Shown in pieces: positions 51,191-59,798 of a stretch of DNA of 64,000 bases. Where the stretch lies: contig JAJDAP010000033.1 of assembly GCA_029261795.1 (NCBI GenBank), positions 1-64,000 of the forward strand. Direction: 5' to 3'. Each line of letters opens with the position of its first letter. The stretch's first letter is position 1. The notes beneath the pieces are model-generated. The model ran no database searches and was not told the DNA's origin. It worked only from the letters and a program-made list of their open reading frames with translations. The DNA is from Deltaproteobacteria bacterium (lineage in GTDB: Bacteria; Myxococcota_A; UBA9160; UBA6930). The translations under genes and the position numbers were made by a program.

Positions 51191-52410
51191 CTAACCGCCC
51201 GCCATCCTCCGACTGAACGCGGCCTGACGGCGTGCGATCGTCTCGGCGCGCTGTTCGGCGGTCACCATCGGCGTCGACGCTGGAAGTTGGGTGCGGAGTT
51301 CGCTCAGTGAGACGACCGCGGACGTCAGTTCTTCGGGATAGGGGTCGCAGTGGGTCCAGCGGGCGAACAGGGAGCCCTCCGCGTACCCGGCGGTATCGAG
51401 CCAGTTGGGAACGCCCGGGTCGCGCCGGCTCACGACGTAGCGGATCTTCCCATCTTCATCCGTGTGCGCCTGCCGATGATTGAGGCTCGACTGATGGCTC
51501 GCGTAATCGCCCGCCTCCATCCAGGGATTCGCGAGTTGGATGTTGGTGAACCGGCAGGGGACGCGTGGGACCGTGATCAGGAGCGCCTCATCCTCTTCCA
51601 GCCGAAACTGCGCGCGGACGGTGGCCTGGAACGGATCCGACATGGGCAGGGCCTTGTCGGACCTCGCAGGGATGGGAACTTCATTGGGATCGAGCTGGAG
51701 CTGGAATAGCATCCGATGGGCCATGGTCAGGGTGGATCGCACGCCGCGCACACGGCGTACGGACTCTCGGAGCTGAGCTTCGATCCGCTCGGGAGTGGGT
51801 CGCGGTGAACCCTGCCCGAGCGTCGTCAGGTTCAGGATGACCCAGTCACCTTCCTCGGTCTCTTCCCAGTCGGCCTGCAGCCGCCGGATGACCAGCTGAT
51901 TCGCGTCCGGCTCCAGCCGTAGCCAGTTCCCGGGCTGCGGTTTCGCGCTCAGGGTCAGCTCGAAGTTCCCCGCCTCGTCCGTCTCGATCTCTTCGGAAGT
52001 GACGCCGCCGGTGTTGCGCATCTCGGAGATGGGCGTGTAGCCGAGCATGCCGCTGTAGATGTTGAGGCTCACGAAGTCGAAGACCGCGAGGTTCCCGCGA
52101 ATGACGTAGTCGTGGTCGCCTCGAACGTGCGCGCTCAGGTAGAGGCTGTCCGGGTTGTTCCATCCGATCTGGGCCACCGAGTTCGGGAAGCGCACGAATG
52201 CGGATAGTCGGGGTCGTTGTGGTCGGTCTCCGTCGCGATCATCGAGCTCAGGAATCGCGCGAGGTGCCGATAACCCTCCGCCGCGGTCTGATCATCTTCG
52301 TTGAAGGGCGCGTCCTCCACCAACTCGCCAAGGGCTTCGATCTCCCGCGCGAACTCCTTCCACACCTCGTTCGCCGATTCCTGCCATGCCTCGAGACTAC
52401 CGCAAGACAT
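51191..52410 (-). pseudogene. DUF1214 protein gene split by a -1 frameshift
   Basis: The C-terminal frame (52195-51191, 334 codons) carries the DUF1214 signature RRDPGVPNWLDTAGY. The missing N-terminus is found just upstream in another frame (52410 to about 52200), reading AWQESANEVWKEFAREIEAL and ending DPDYP. Inserting one base near 52200 joins DPDYP to AFVRFPNSVAQIGW, matching the layout of the paralogue at 30518. No slippery heptamer is seen, so a one-base deletion or a sequencing error is more likely than programmed frameshifting. A GTG at 52195 could start the shorter protein. Confidence 0.72.
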
Positions 52411-52487
52411 CGCGGCGGGGCCTCAGCGAAGTTGGCGAGACGGTTCCGGGCGCCTCGGCCCGGCCTCAATTGCGTCATGCGGTGGGT

Positions 52488-53420
52488 TCATCGGGTCGTC
52501 GCGCGCTCCGCCTCCATGGAAGCAGCGATCATCTCGAGCCAGACGCGCGCGGGAACGAGATCGCTGCTCCAGGCCGCCCAATCCTCGGGCAGCCCGGCAG
52601 CGATGATCTCGTCTGCGCTGGCGCCACTAACGAACCGGGGTTCTGCAAACCGACGTGTCTCACGAATCATCGTCCGGTACGCGTCGACCTCGTCGTAGTC
52701 GAGCACCCCACCGTGACCGGGAATGAACCTGAAGTCCTTCGCCGCTTCCGTTAGCAGCTTGCCGAGCGCGCGTTCCAGGCCCGCGACCGTGCCACCGTTG
52801 TGAACGTCCACGTAGGGGAATGCACCGGGCCAGATCAGGTCGCCCACGGCGGCGACCTTCTCCACATCGAAGTAGACGACCAGGTCGCTGTCGGTGTGGG
52901 CCCGCGGGTAGTGGACGACTCGGATGGCGCCCTGCCCGGTGGGGAACTCGAACGAGCCCGAGATGGCCCGAGTCGGCAATCCAGCCGCCGTTCGCGCCGG
53001 GAACGTGTGGTGCGATCCCGGTTTCGTCAGGCCGAACCCCTGCTGTGGCCGAGATAGGCGATCGAAGACGTTCTCATGCGCCACCACCTCGGTATCCACC
53101 GAGTACCGCTCGATGCCGCCGCTGTGATCCGGGTGCCAATGCGTCACGACGACCAGCCCGATGGGTGCTCTTGCGATTTCTTCCGCGCGTTCGCGCTTCG
53201 AGCCGGCGAGCGGTTGAAGCTGCGTATCGACCACGATCCCGGTCTCGCCATCGGCGTAGACGACGACGTTGGCTCCGATCTGATCGAGCACGTTCCTCTG
53301 CGTGAGTACAGCCACGGAATCGGTAACCCGTGTGAGCCCTCCGTAACCGAAGAAGAAGTGATAGGCGGCGGCCGCGGAGACGAGCAAGGCGGCCGCGACG
53401 ACGCCGCCGAACCGCTTCAT
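52488..53420 (-). CDS. Secreted metallo-beta-lactamase-fold hydrolase
   Basis: This 310-residue protein has an N-terminal signal or anchor (GGVVAAALLVSAAAAYHFFFGY) and the MBL metal motif THWHPDHSGG, with ligands His94, His96, Asp98 and His99. Later ligands lie in YPRAHTDSD and in VGD and IPGHGG. The layout is that of exported hydrolases related to quorum-quenching or glyoxalase-II-like enzymes; the substrate is unknown. Its ATG overlaps the TetR stop (ATGA), so it is the last gene of a four-gene minus-strand operon. Confidence 0.85.
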   Translation of the reverse strand: MKRFGGVVAAALLVSAAAAYHFFFGYGGLTRVTDSVAVLTQRNVLDQIGANVVVYADGETGIVVDTQLQPLAGSKRERAEEIARAPIGLVVVTHWHPDHSGGIERYSVDTEVVAHENVFDRLSRPQQGFGLTKPGSHHTFPARTAAGLPTRAISGSFEFPTGQGAIRVVHYPRAHTDSDLVVYFDVEKVAAVGDLIWPGAFPYVDVHNGGTVAGLERALGKLLTEAAKDFRFIPGHGGVLDYDEVDAYRTMIRETRRFAEPRFVSGASADEIIAAGLPEDWAAWSSDLVPARVWLEMIAASMEAERATTR

Positions 53421-54019
53421 CGGCTCAGATCTTCGGCCACCAGGTACCGATGCATGACATCGGCCACGCGGCGGGCGATCGATCGGGTGTCGCGCGGCTG
53501 CGGATAGAGGCTGGCGTCTCCGAAGACGATCGCGTCGCGAAGCATGGCGGACATGCAGGCCATCGCCGTCCGGATCGCGACACGCGGCCGACCGTGCACG
53601 ATCTCGTTGCGCTTCTGGAGCAGCAGCCGCTCCATCTGGGAGACGATCCCCTCGTTGTAGGCGACGCGCGCTTCGTCCTCGCCACTCAGCGGCATCATGC
53701 GGGAGCTCACGTAGACGACGGCAAGCACGCCCCGGTACTTCGCGTAGATCTTGGCGTTCCGTGCCGCGACGTGGGTCAGCAACTCGCGCATGCTCTTGCG
53801 GGACCAGTCCGCGGCGAGGGCCTCCTCGATTTCCCAACGGGTCTCGCGAGCGAGCTGATCGAACAAGGTGCCGAGGAGCGCGTCCTTGTTCTCGAAGCGG
53901 GAGTAGAAAGCACCCACCGATATGCTCGCGCGGGCCGCGATCTCGGCGATCGATACTTCGTCGTAGGACTTCTCGGAGATCAGCGCGGTTCCGGATGACA
54001 GAATCCGGTCGAGCGTCTG
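53417..54019 (-). CDS. TetR family regulator with no canonical start codon
   Basis: The frame encodes a complete TetR DNA-binding domain (TLDRILSSGTALISEKSYDE; SIAEIAARASISVGAFYSRF) and ligand domain, about 200 residues. It begins immediately after the TAA of the upstream lipoprotein gene, in the same frame. No ATG, GTG or TTG exists before the helix-turn-helix; the first is a GTG at 53917, inside the recognition region, and the only alternatives are ATT or CTG. Either a rare start codon is used, or the 5' end was lost by deletion. It is otherwise intact. Confidence 0.65.
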   Translation of the reverse strand, partial: QTLDRILSSGTALISEKSYDEVSIAEIAARASISVGAFYSRFENKDALLGTLFDQLARETRWEIEEALAADWSRKSMRELLTHVAARNAKIYAKYRGVLAVVYVSSRMMPLSGEDEARVAYNEGIVSQMERLLLQKRNEIVHGRPRVAIRTAMACMSAMLRDAIVFGDASLYPQPRDTRSIARRVADVMHRYLVAEDLSR

Positions 54020-55081
54020 TTAGCGGGGTGCCTTCTCGAAATCGTAGAGCAGCATTCCCTCGGCGTTGCCGTGGCCGCCACCCTTGACGCGCAGGCCGAA
54101 CGCCATCTTGCGGCCATCGGGGCTGATCACCGGATTGTTGGCGCCATAGCCTCTGTACTCGGAGAAGTAGGTGAGCCGCTCTGGAACGCCGCGGCCATCG
54201 AGCGGCAGTCGCCAGATGTCGATGTCGCCGACCGGCACGGCCGTGTATGTGTCGACCTCGCGCTCGATGGCGATGCTCTCGCCATCCGGGAAGACGCCTT
54301 CCGCCTCGTCGTAGGCCCAAGCGCGGGAGTAGTTGGTCAGTTCGCCCGACTCGAGATCAATGCCCATCACCTCGCCGCCTCTGTAGGCGTACGCGGTGAA
54401 CAGCAGCTCTCGGTCGTCGGGTGGGCGGAAGTCCTGGGATTCCAGATGGGCCAGGTACATGAAATCTCCGCGATCTACCCGCTTCCGCCGGTCGACGAGT
54501 CGCGCCTTGCCTCCCACGAACTCGACCCGGCCCGTCCAGATTTCCGACGCACCGAACAGGGGATCGTCCCGAGACTCCGACACGGTCCAGGCGATCTGCA
54601 TGTCGCGCCGCGATACGGCGGGGCCCTCGAAGCAGGGCGTCTCGAGGGGCTGGGCAGGCCCCTCGAGGCTGCGCGACAGGTACCACATCTCGGCGTTCCA
54701 GCGACCGCCTTCTGCCTCGTCTTCTACCGCCCGGACCGGCCCACATAGCAACAGGTCGCCGTTTGCGAGATAGCGCGCGCGCGTGAACCCGCGGTGCTCG
54801 AAATGTCGTGTCAGGATGCGGCGCTCACCCGTCGCTAGTTCGAGTTCGTAGACATCGCCGACGAGCGCGTCGAGATAGAGGAGATGGTTTCCGTCGCCCG
54901 ACCAGTCGGGGCGAACCCCCGACGGGAGCAGCGGACTGATCCATATGGGCAGCTCGTCCATCGGTGAGCCGGTCCGGCTCCCGACGCCCGCCGAGCGACC
55001 GCAACCGACCAGACTCGACGCGAGCAGCAGCCAGACGAGCCCGATGTGCAGCGGTCTCCCGATTCTGCCAGGCCGGTTCAC
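54020..55081 (-). CDS. TolB-like propeller lipoprotein
   Basis: This 353-residue protein has a lipoprotein signal ending in LLASSLVGC. The mature part contains repeated PD40/WD-like strands (RPDWSGDGNHLLYLDAL; VFPDGESIAIEREVDTYT; NPVISPDGRKMAFGLRVKGG), suggesting a six-bladed TolB-type propeller in the periplasm. The GTG start overlaps the stop of the upstream gene (GTGA). Role unknown; such proteins often bind partner proteins or peptides. Confidence 0.78.
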   Translation of the reverse strand: MNRPGRIGRPLHIGLVWLLLASSLVGCGRSAGVGSRTGSPMDELPIWISPLLPSGVRPDWSGDGNHLLYLDALVGDVYELELATGERRILTRHFEHRGFTRARYLANGDLLLCGPVRAVEDEAEGGRWNAEMWYLSRSLEGPAQPLETPCFEGPAVSRRDMQIAWTVSESRDDPLFGASEIWTGRVEFVGGKARLVDRRKRVDRGDFMYLAHLESQDFRPPDDRELLFTAYAYRGGEVMGIDLESGELTNYSRAWAYDEAEGVFPDGESIAIEREVDTYTAVPVGDIDIWRLPLDGRGVPERLTYFSEYRGYGANNPVISPDGRKMAFGLRVKGGGHGNAEGMLLYDFEKAPR

Positions 55082-55623
55082 GCGCCGCGGCCCACGATCT
55101 CACCGGCCACGGGCATGTGCGCAATGGTCTTTGCTTCGAGGCCGGCCATCGCTTCGTCGACCAGCTGGACGAACTCGGGCGATTCCAGTTCGTGCCAGAT
55201 GCGGTTGAGTCCCCACTCCTCCCGCATCGTGGCGGACTTGCGTCCTTCGCTGGCGACGCTGAGCACCGCCTGCCGGGCGAGCCCCGCTGCGCCAACGGTC
55301 CTGGCGCGTACGAAGTTGGCACGTTGGGTGTTCGTGAAGTCGATCCAAACGAAGCTGAGACGCACGCGCGCAATCGCATCGAGCGGCTCGTCCTTGCCGG
55401 CCGCGTGCCAGATCCGCATCAGGTCCTCGTTCTCCATGAGGCGCCCGCGCCAGCGCCCGATCGAGTCGCTGTGGCGATCCAGGGCCGAAGCGCGTTCGAG
55501 CCGGTTGGACTCCTGCGTGGCCCGCGTGCTGTCGCGAATCTGGAAGACCAGGATGATCAGCGTCGCCACCACGGCCGCAGCGCCGACGATCTCCCCGACG
55601 GCGCCGATCGCTTCCCAGTTCAT
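55078..55623 (-). CDS. Small membrane-anchored hypothetical protein
   Basis: This 181-residue protein has one N-terminal helix in the common pattern IGAVGEIVGAAAVVATLIILVFQIRDST, followed by a soluble helical domain (RLERASALDRHSDSIGRWRGRL and VRLSFVWIDFTNTQRANFVRAR). Proteins with this opening are widespread and uncharacterised. No catalytic motif is seen. It is the first gene of the operon with the TolB-like, TetR and MBL genes. Confidence 0.65.
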   Translation of the reverse strand: MNWEAIGAVGEIVGAAAVVATLIILVFQIRDSTRATQESNRLERASALDRHSDSIGRWRGRLMENEDLMRIWHAAGKDEPLDAIARVRLSFVWIDFTNTQRANFVRARTVGAAGLARQAVLSVASEGRKSATMREEWGLNRIWHELESPEFVQLVDEAMAGLEAKTIAHMPVAGEIVGRGA

Positions 55624-55816
55624 GCCTTCAGGCTAACGCAGCGCCGATGGGCAGCGTTCATCCTGTAGCACTGCCAGTGCAAACCTCCCCAGAGTCGGCC
55701 CTTTCGTGACGATTCGCCCCGTGAGCAGTGGCTGCATCCCGATCCGCAAGCGCGAGCGGCCTTCTCGGCAGCGGCACATCGCTTGCAACGCCCCTGCGGA
55801 GGTCGCGGGAGGGCGA

Positions 55817-57319
55817 ATGGAACATCTTCAGCTGCCGGCCCTCTCGGGGAGCGCGCAATGGGTTGGACGGACACTCGATCCGGGTGCCTGTGCCGACCCG
55901 GTGTCGCTACTCGCCTCGCTCGCCGAGGAGGCTGCCGAGGACGCCCAGGGCGGGCGCCGACTGCTCGACGCGATCGACACCATCGGGTTGCTCGGCTCCG
56001 CGGGCTGGTCGCCCGACAATGGACCGCGGCTGCTGGGCGAGCGACTCGGCGTGAAGCCTCACTGCGAGATCGAGACGGCCGTGGGAGGCGAGATCCCGAT
56101 CACGCTGGTCAACCACGTGGCCGACCGGATCGTCCGCGGGCAGACACGGGTCGCCCTGATCGGGGGCGTCCATCTGATGCGCGTGCTGAAGGCTGCCGCG
56201 GCCAGCGGCGAGCGGCCGAACTGGCCGAGCCGTTCCGGCGGAGCGCCTCAGGTGCTGGGCGAGCCGCGCTCCGGCCACAGCGAACGCGAGCAGAATGGCG
56301 GGCTCGACGCACCCATCCATCTCTACCCGCTGATCGAGAACGCCATCCGCGCCCGGCTCGGCCGTGGTCTCGAGGAGCATCGCGAGGCGCTCGGCCGCCT
56401 GTTTGCGCCGTTCACGCGGGTGGCGGCCGAGAACCCGTATGCGTGGTTCCCGGTGGAACGCTCTGCGGCGGAGCTGACCCGGATCAGCGCCGCGAACCGC
56501 ATGATCTCGTACCCGTACACGAAGTATCTGAACGCGGTGCTCGATACCAATCAGGCCGCCGTGCTGATCCTGTGCTCGGCCGAAGCGGCGCGATCCCTCG
56601 GAGTTCCCGAAAGACGTCTGGTCCACTGGTGGGGAGGCGCCCATACCCAGGAACGCGCCTGGAACGTGAGCGAGCGTCCGGAGATCGGAGACTCCCCCGC
56701 GCTCCGCGAATGTGCGCGCCGCACCTTGACCCGCGCTGGAATGACGGGAGACGATCTCGGCATCGCCGATTTCTACAGCTGCTTTCCCGCCCCGGTTCAA
56801 CTCGCCTGCGACGCATACGGGATCTCCGAGGACGATCCCCGAGGCCTCACGGTGACGGGCGGGCTCCCCTACTTCGGCGGTCCCGGCAGCGGCTACCCGC
56901 TACACGCGATCGCGACGATGTCGCAGCGGCTTCGCGCGCAGCCCGGCGAGAAGGGTCTCACCACCGGCAACGGCTGGTACGCGACGAAGCACTCGGCGTG
57001 CGTCTGGTCGACGGAGCCCCCGCCGCCTGCCGTGGTCGCACCCGTGGAGGCGCGGGCCGAGGTCGGCCCGCAACCCCTTACCGTGGTGGATGCACCCTCG
57101 GGAGCGGCCCGCGTGGCCTCCTATACCGTCGCGTTCGGACGCGACGGGCAGCCGTCACGCGGAATCGTCGTTGCCGACCTCCCCTCCGGCGAGCGCTGTG
57201 TGGTCGACACGCCCGGCGACGTGCCGTTCCTCGAGGATTTCGTCGCCCGCGAACAGGTCGGAGCGACGGGCATCATCCGGGATGGCGCGGGAGCCCCCGT
57301 CTTCATACCCGGTGGATGA
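55817..57319 (+). CDS. Thiolase-superfamily (SCP-x-like) protein with C-terminal OB-like domain
   Basis: This 500-residue protein has a thiolase-like core: LLGSAGWSPDNGPRLLGERLGVKPHCEIE near the usual nucleophile region, FYSCFPAPVQLACDAYGI, GGLPYFGGPGSGYPLHAIATM and GNGWYATKHSACVWST. The normal nucleophilic Cys block is replaced by ETAVGGEIP, so true thiolysis is doubtful. The last ~100 residues (AARVASYTVAFGRDGQPSRG) resemble a DUF35/OB-like acyl-CoA binding domain. AGGG precedes ATG 55817; an upstream in-frame extension lacks a ribosome binding site. Confidence 0.78.
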   Translation: MEHLQLPALSGSAQWVGRTLDPGACADPVSLLASLAEEAAEDAQGGRRLLDAIDTIGLLGSAGWSPDNGPRLLGERLGVKPHCEIETAVGGEIPITLVNHVADRIVRGQTRVALIGGVHLMRVLKAAAASGERPNWPSRSGGAPQVLGEPRSGHSEREQNGGLDAPIHLYPLIENAIRARLGRGLEEHREALGRLFAPFTRVAAENPYAWFPVERSAAELTRISAANRMISYPYTKYLNAVLDTNQAAVLILCSAEAARSLGVPERRLVHWWGGAHTQERAWNVSERPEIGDSPALRECARRTLTRAGMTGDDLGIADFYSCFPAPVQLACDAYGISEDDPRGLTVTGGLPYFGGPGSGYPLHAIATMSQRLRAQPGEKGLTTGNGWYATKHSACVWSTEPPPPAVVAPVEARAEVGPQPLTVVDAPSGAARVASYTVAFGRDGQPSRGIVVADLPSGERCVVDTPGDVPFLEDFVAREQVGATGIIRDGAGAPVFIPGG

Positions 57320-57452
57320 TCCAGGCGAGGCCTCGCCCCCGCCTGGAGGAAGATGCAATCAAAAGGGCCCCTCGCTCGTCTACCCGTAGAGCGCGCCCGC
57401 TCAACCTTGCGACGGGAGACCCCGAAGCAGGAATCACGAAGGAGAAAACAAG

Positions 57453-57863
57453 ATGACCATCGGGAAGATCTGGCCCTCGAAAATCGGGGCGATCGCCCTG
57501 GCATTGCTGCTCGGAATCATGGCGACGGCGGCCAGCGCCGCGGACGATCCCTCGATCAAGGGAGACCTGCGAACCAACGTCCATGGGGCGATGGACCAGT
57601 TCGTGGCCGACAACACGGTAGATGGCGTGCTGCGCCTCTACGACGCAGTCGACGGCAAGCTGCTCAGCCTCCGCTCTTATGAGCTGCACAGCGGCATCGT
57701 CAAGAAGGGCGATTTCTACGTGAGCTGTGCGGATTTCGTGGACCAGGAAGGACGCAAGATCGACGTCGATTTCCTGGTGCTGCCGAAGGACGGCAAGCTC
57801 CAGACCAGCCAGGGGATCGTGCACTCCATCGAGGGTGAGAAGCGCAAGTACCACCTCGAATAG
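57453..57863 (+). CDS. Small secreted protein
   Basis: This 136-residue protein has a clear signal peptide (IGAIALALLLGIMATAASA) and a mature part of about 105 residues with a likely alpha/beta fold (VLRLYDAVDGKLLSLRSYELHSGIVKKGDFYVSCADFVD). One Cys remains in the mature chain. I recognise no family. AAGGAG precedes the ATG. It ends 17 bp before the ECF sigma gene and may be cotranscribed with it. Confidence 0.75.
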   Translation: MTIGKIWPSKIGAIALALLLGIMATAASAADDPSIKGDLRTNVHGAMDQFVADNTVDGVLRLYDAVDGKLLSLRSYELHSGIVKKGDFYVSCADFVDQEGRKIDVDFLVLPKDGKLQTSQGIVHSIEGEKRKYHLE

Positions 57864-57880
57864 GGAGCCCTGGAGCGCGA

Positions 57881-58426
57881 GTGAAGAAGCGATCCATGCA
57901 ATTGCGCGCCCGATCCGGCGAGAGCGAGAAGGCCCGGGACGAAGATCTCGATGAGCTGTTTCAGCGAGGTTTTCGCTACGCCCTGGCACTCAGCCACGAT
58001 CCGGATCGGGCGGCGGACCTGCTCCAGGACGCCTGCGTCTCGTGCCTGCGCGCGGGCGCAGCGTGGCGCACCGGGTACCTGTTCTCGGCGATTCGCAGCC
58101 GCTTCGTCGATCAGTACCGAAGACAGATGATCTCCGTGGTCGAGCCGATCGGTGACCCGGGCGCCCTGGAGCGGGCCGGAGCAGCCGAGGATCCGACACA
58201 CGACGAGCTTTTCCGGGCCGATCTCGATCACCTCGATCGCGCCCTCGGAGGCCTCCGAGCTGACGAGCGCGAGGCACTCTATTTGAGCGCCGTCGAGGGA
58301 TACAGCGCCCGGGAGATCGCGGAAGCGACTGGACGTCCCCGGGGCACGGTCCTGAGCGTCATCCACCGCGCCCGGCGCAAGCTTCGCGATCGGCTCCGTG
58401 ATTCGGGCATCGAGGAGACCCTATGA
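57881..58426 (+). CDS. ECF-type RNA polymerase sigma factor
   Basis: This 181-residue sigma factor has a region 2 (FQRGFRYALALSHDPDRAADLLQDACV; FSAIRSRFVDQYRR) and a region 4 with helix-turn-helix (LSAVEGYSAREIAEATGRPRGTVLSVIHRARRKLRDRL). The length and absence of region 3 define an extracytoplasmic-function factor. The start is a GTG. The next gene overlaps its stop (ATGA) and encodes a membrane protein likely to be its anti-sigma factor. Neighbouring copper-protein genes may be in its regulon. Confidence 0.9.
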   Translation: MKKRSMQLRARSGESEKARDEDLDELFQRGFRYALALSHDPDRAADLLQDACVSCLRAGAAWRTGYLFSAIRSRFVDQYRRQMISVVEPIGDPGALERAGAAEDPTHDELFRADLDHLDRALGGLRADEREALYLSAVEGYSAREIAEATGRPRGTVLSVIHRARRKLRDRLRDSGIEETL

Positions 58427-59055
58427 GTAGAGAACGTCTGGACGGTCACCTGCGCCGCTACTACGGCTCGCAGCAGCTCGACGCGACGACGCTCGAGCGC
58501 CTGAAGCAGCTCGCACAGGTCGAGACGCGAGCCGAAGTGCCGGAGTCATCGACGCACGGCTCCCAAGGGCGACGCCGCTTCGCTTCCCGCTTGCTGGGCG
58601 CAACGACCGCAGTCGCGGCCCTGGTGCTGCTGACGTTCGTCTTGCCCGCCCTTCGCAGCGACCCGGTCGCCCGCCCCGAAGCGCTAGCGGGCTCCATCGC
58701 GCGCGAGATCGCGCTCAACCACGTCAAGAACCTGACGGTCGAGTTCCCCGCCGAGGGCTACCCGGGGCTCCGTGAACAGATGGGCAAGCTCGACTTCTCG
58801 CTCCGTTCGCCGGAACACACCGGCGGCGGCGGCGCCTTCCGGGTGATCGGGGGGCGCTACTGCTCGATCCAGGGCCAGTTGGCCGCACAGATCAAGCTCG
58901 AGGACGGGGCGGGCCGGCTGCTGACGCTCTACCAGACCGACTTCAGCGAAGATTTCGAGGGGCTTTCCATGCAGCAGCGCGAACTCGAGGGAATCCAGAT
59001 CCGGATCTGGCGCGAGGGCGACCTGCTCTTCGGACTCGCCGCCTCGGAGATCTGA
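58423..59055 (+). CDS. Putative anti-sigma factor
   Basis: This 210-residue protein has a cytoplasmic N-terminus (about 55 residues, helix-forming), one membrane helix (LLGATTAVAALVLLTFVLPAL, about 60-80) and an outer domain of about 125 residues with NHVKNLTVEFPAEGYPGLREQMGKLDFSL. Overlap with the ECF sigma gene and this topology fit an anti-sigma factor, although no ZAS zinc motif is seen. The outer domain would sense an unknown signal; the adjacent copper proteins make a metal or oxidation signal possible. Confidence 0.7.
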   Translation: MSRERLDGHLRRYYGSQQLDATTLERLKQLAQVETRAEVPESSTHGSQGRRRFASRLLGATTAVAALVLLTFVLPALRSDPVARPEALAGSIAREIALNHVKNLTVEFPAEGYPGLREQMGKLDFSLRSPEHTGGGGAFRVIGGRYCSIQGQLAAQIKLEDGAGRLLTLYQTDFSEDFEGLSMQQRELEGIQIRIWREGDLLFGLAASEI

Positions 59056-59243
59056 GCCAGTCTGCGCTCAGATCCGCGGGCACCTGCCAGCGAGCACGCC
59101 CCGTAGCCCTCGGCATCGAACGACCTTCGGGGTTTGAGCCGAGACGGATCGGTCGCTGCTAGTTCGGAGCGTTCGGGATGCTCGATCGTTTCTTCGGACT
59201 CGGCCCGAAAGGATCTCGCCGCCCATGCTGAACTCGGGCGAGG

Positions 59244-59279
59244 TCGGGACGCCGACCAACCGTTCGATCGGCGTCCCGA
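59244..59279. repeat. Perfect 12-bp inverted repeat (hairpin)
   Basis: TCGGGACGCCGA and TCGGCGTCCCGA form a perfect 12-bp stem with a 12-nt loop. No T-run follows. It could be a structured RNA element, a factor-dependent terminator or a protein-binding dyad. Confidence 0.75.
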
Positions 59280-59282
59280 TAG

Positions 59283-59324
59283 GTGGGGCTCGTGGCCCGT
59301 CGCGCCCGAGGCAAAGAGCCCCAC
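59283..59324. repeat. Second hairpin, 9-bp stem
   Basis: GTGGGGCTC and GAGCCCCAC form a 9-bp stem with a 24-nt loop, immediately after the first hairpin. Together they suggest a structured stretch downstream of the sigma/anti-sigma genes. Confidence 0.6.
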
Positions 59325-59798
59325 TCGCATGCGCGACGTGTAGAAGAATCCCTCAGATCCGGTGGTCTGGTTCGCTTGCGAAGCGGCGGGAGCTTCGAGG
59401 CGCGACACATTCCGCGCTTCCCGCTGCGCCCGAAGAGGCGTCTCGCGCCGTGATTGCGCCGAAATCCATCCGCGCAATCGCGGCGGCGCCGAAACCAGCG
59501 GATTCAATCGATGTTGGTCTGCGGTTTGCATCGACCCCTTTCAGCTGGCCCGAGTGGGCCTGCGAAAAGGAGCGCTTCGCTTGGTCCCGGTCAGAACCTT
59601 CGTGGATGAGATCGAGGACACGTGCGACGGGCCAGGAGCGTGGCGTAACGGCACATCGAGCCAGCCCGGAACCTCCAGGACCAACGCGACGCCGGTTTGT
59701 CGTCGTCTCCTTCCGAGCAGGAAGGGCGATCGATGAGTTCGCCGCTGCTGCGCCGCCCTTGTTTCGATGTCACACCCCCGACCACTGGGAGAACGAGA

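Larger units (their letters stand above)
59056..59798. other. 743 bp intergenic region with hairpins, no gene
   Basis: No frame here has a recognisable protein; all are Arg/Ser/Pro-rich. The region holds two adjacent inverted repeats (59244-59279 and 59283-59324, listed separately). GGAACC at 59668-59673 resembles an ECF -35 element but has no clear -10 partner. It separates the ECF sigma operon from the copper-protein genes and likely contains the promoter for the latter. Confidence 0.5.

Noticed and set aside
59668-59700. ECF-type promoter starting GGAACC
   Set aside because: The -35-like sequence is good, but no matching -10 element lies at 16-18 bp, so it could be chance.
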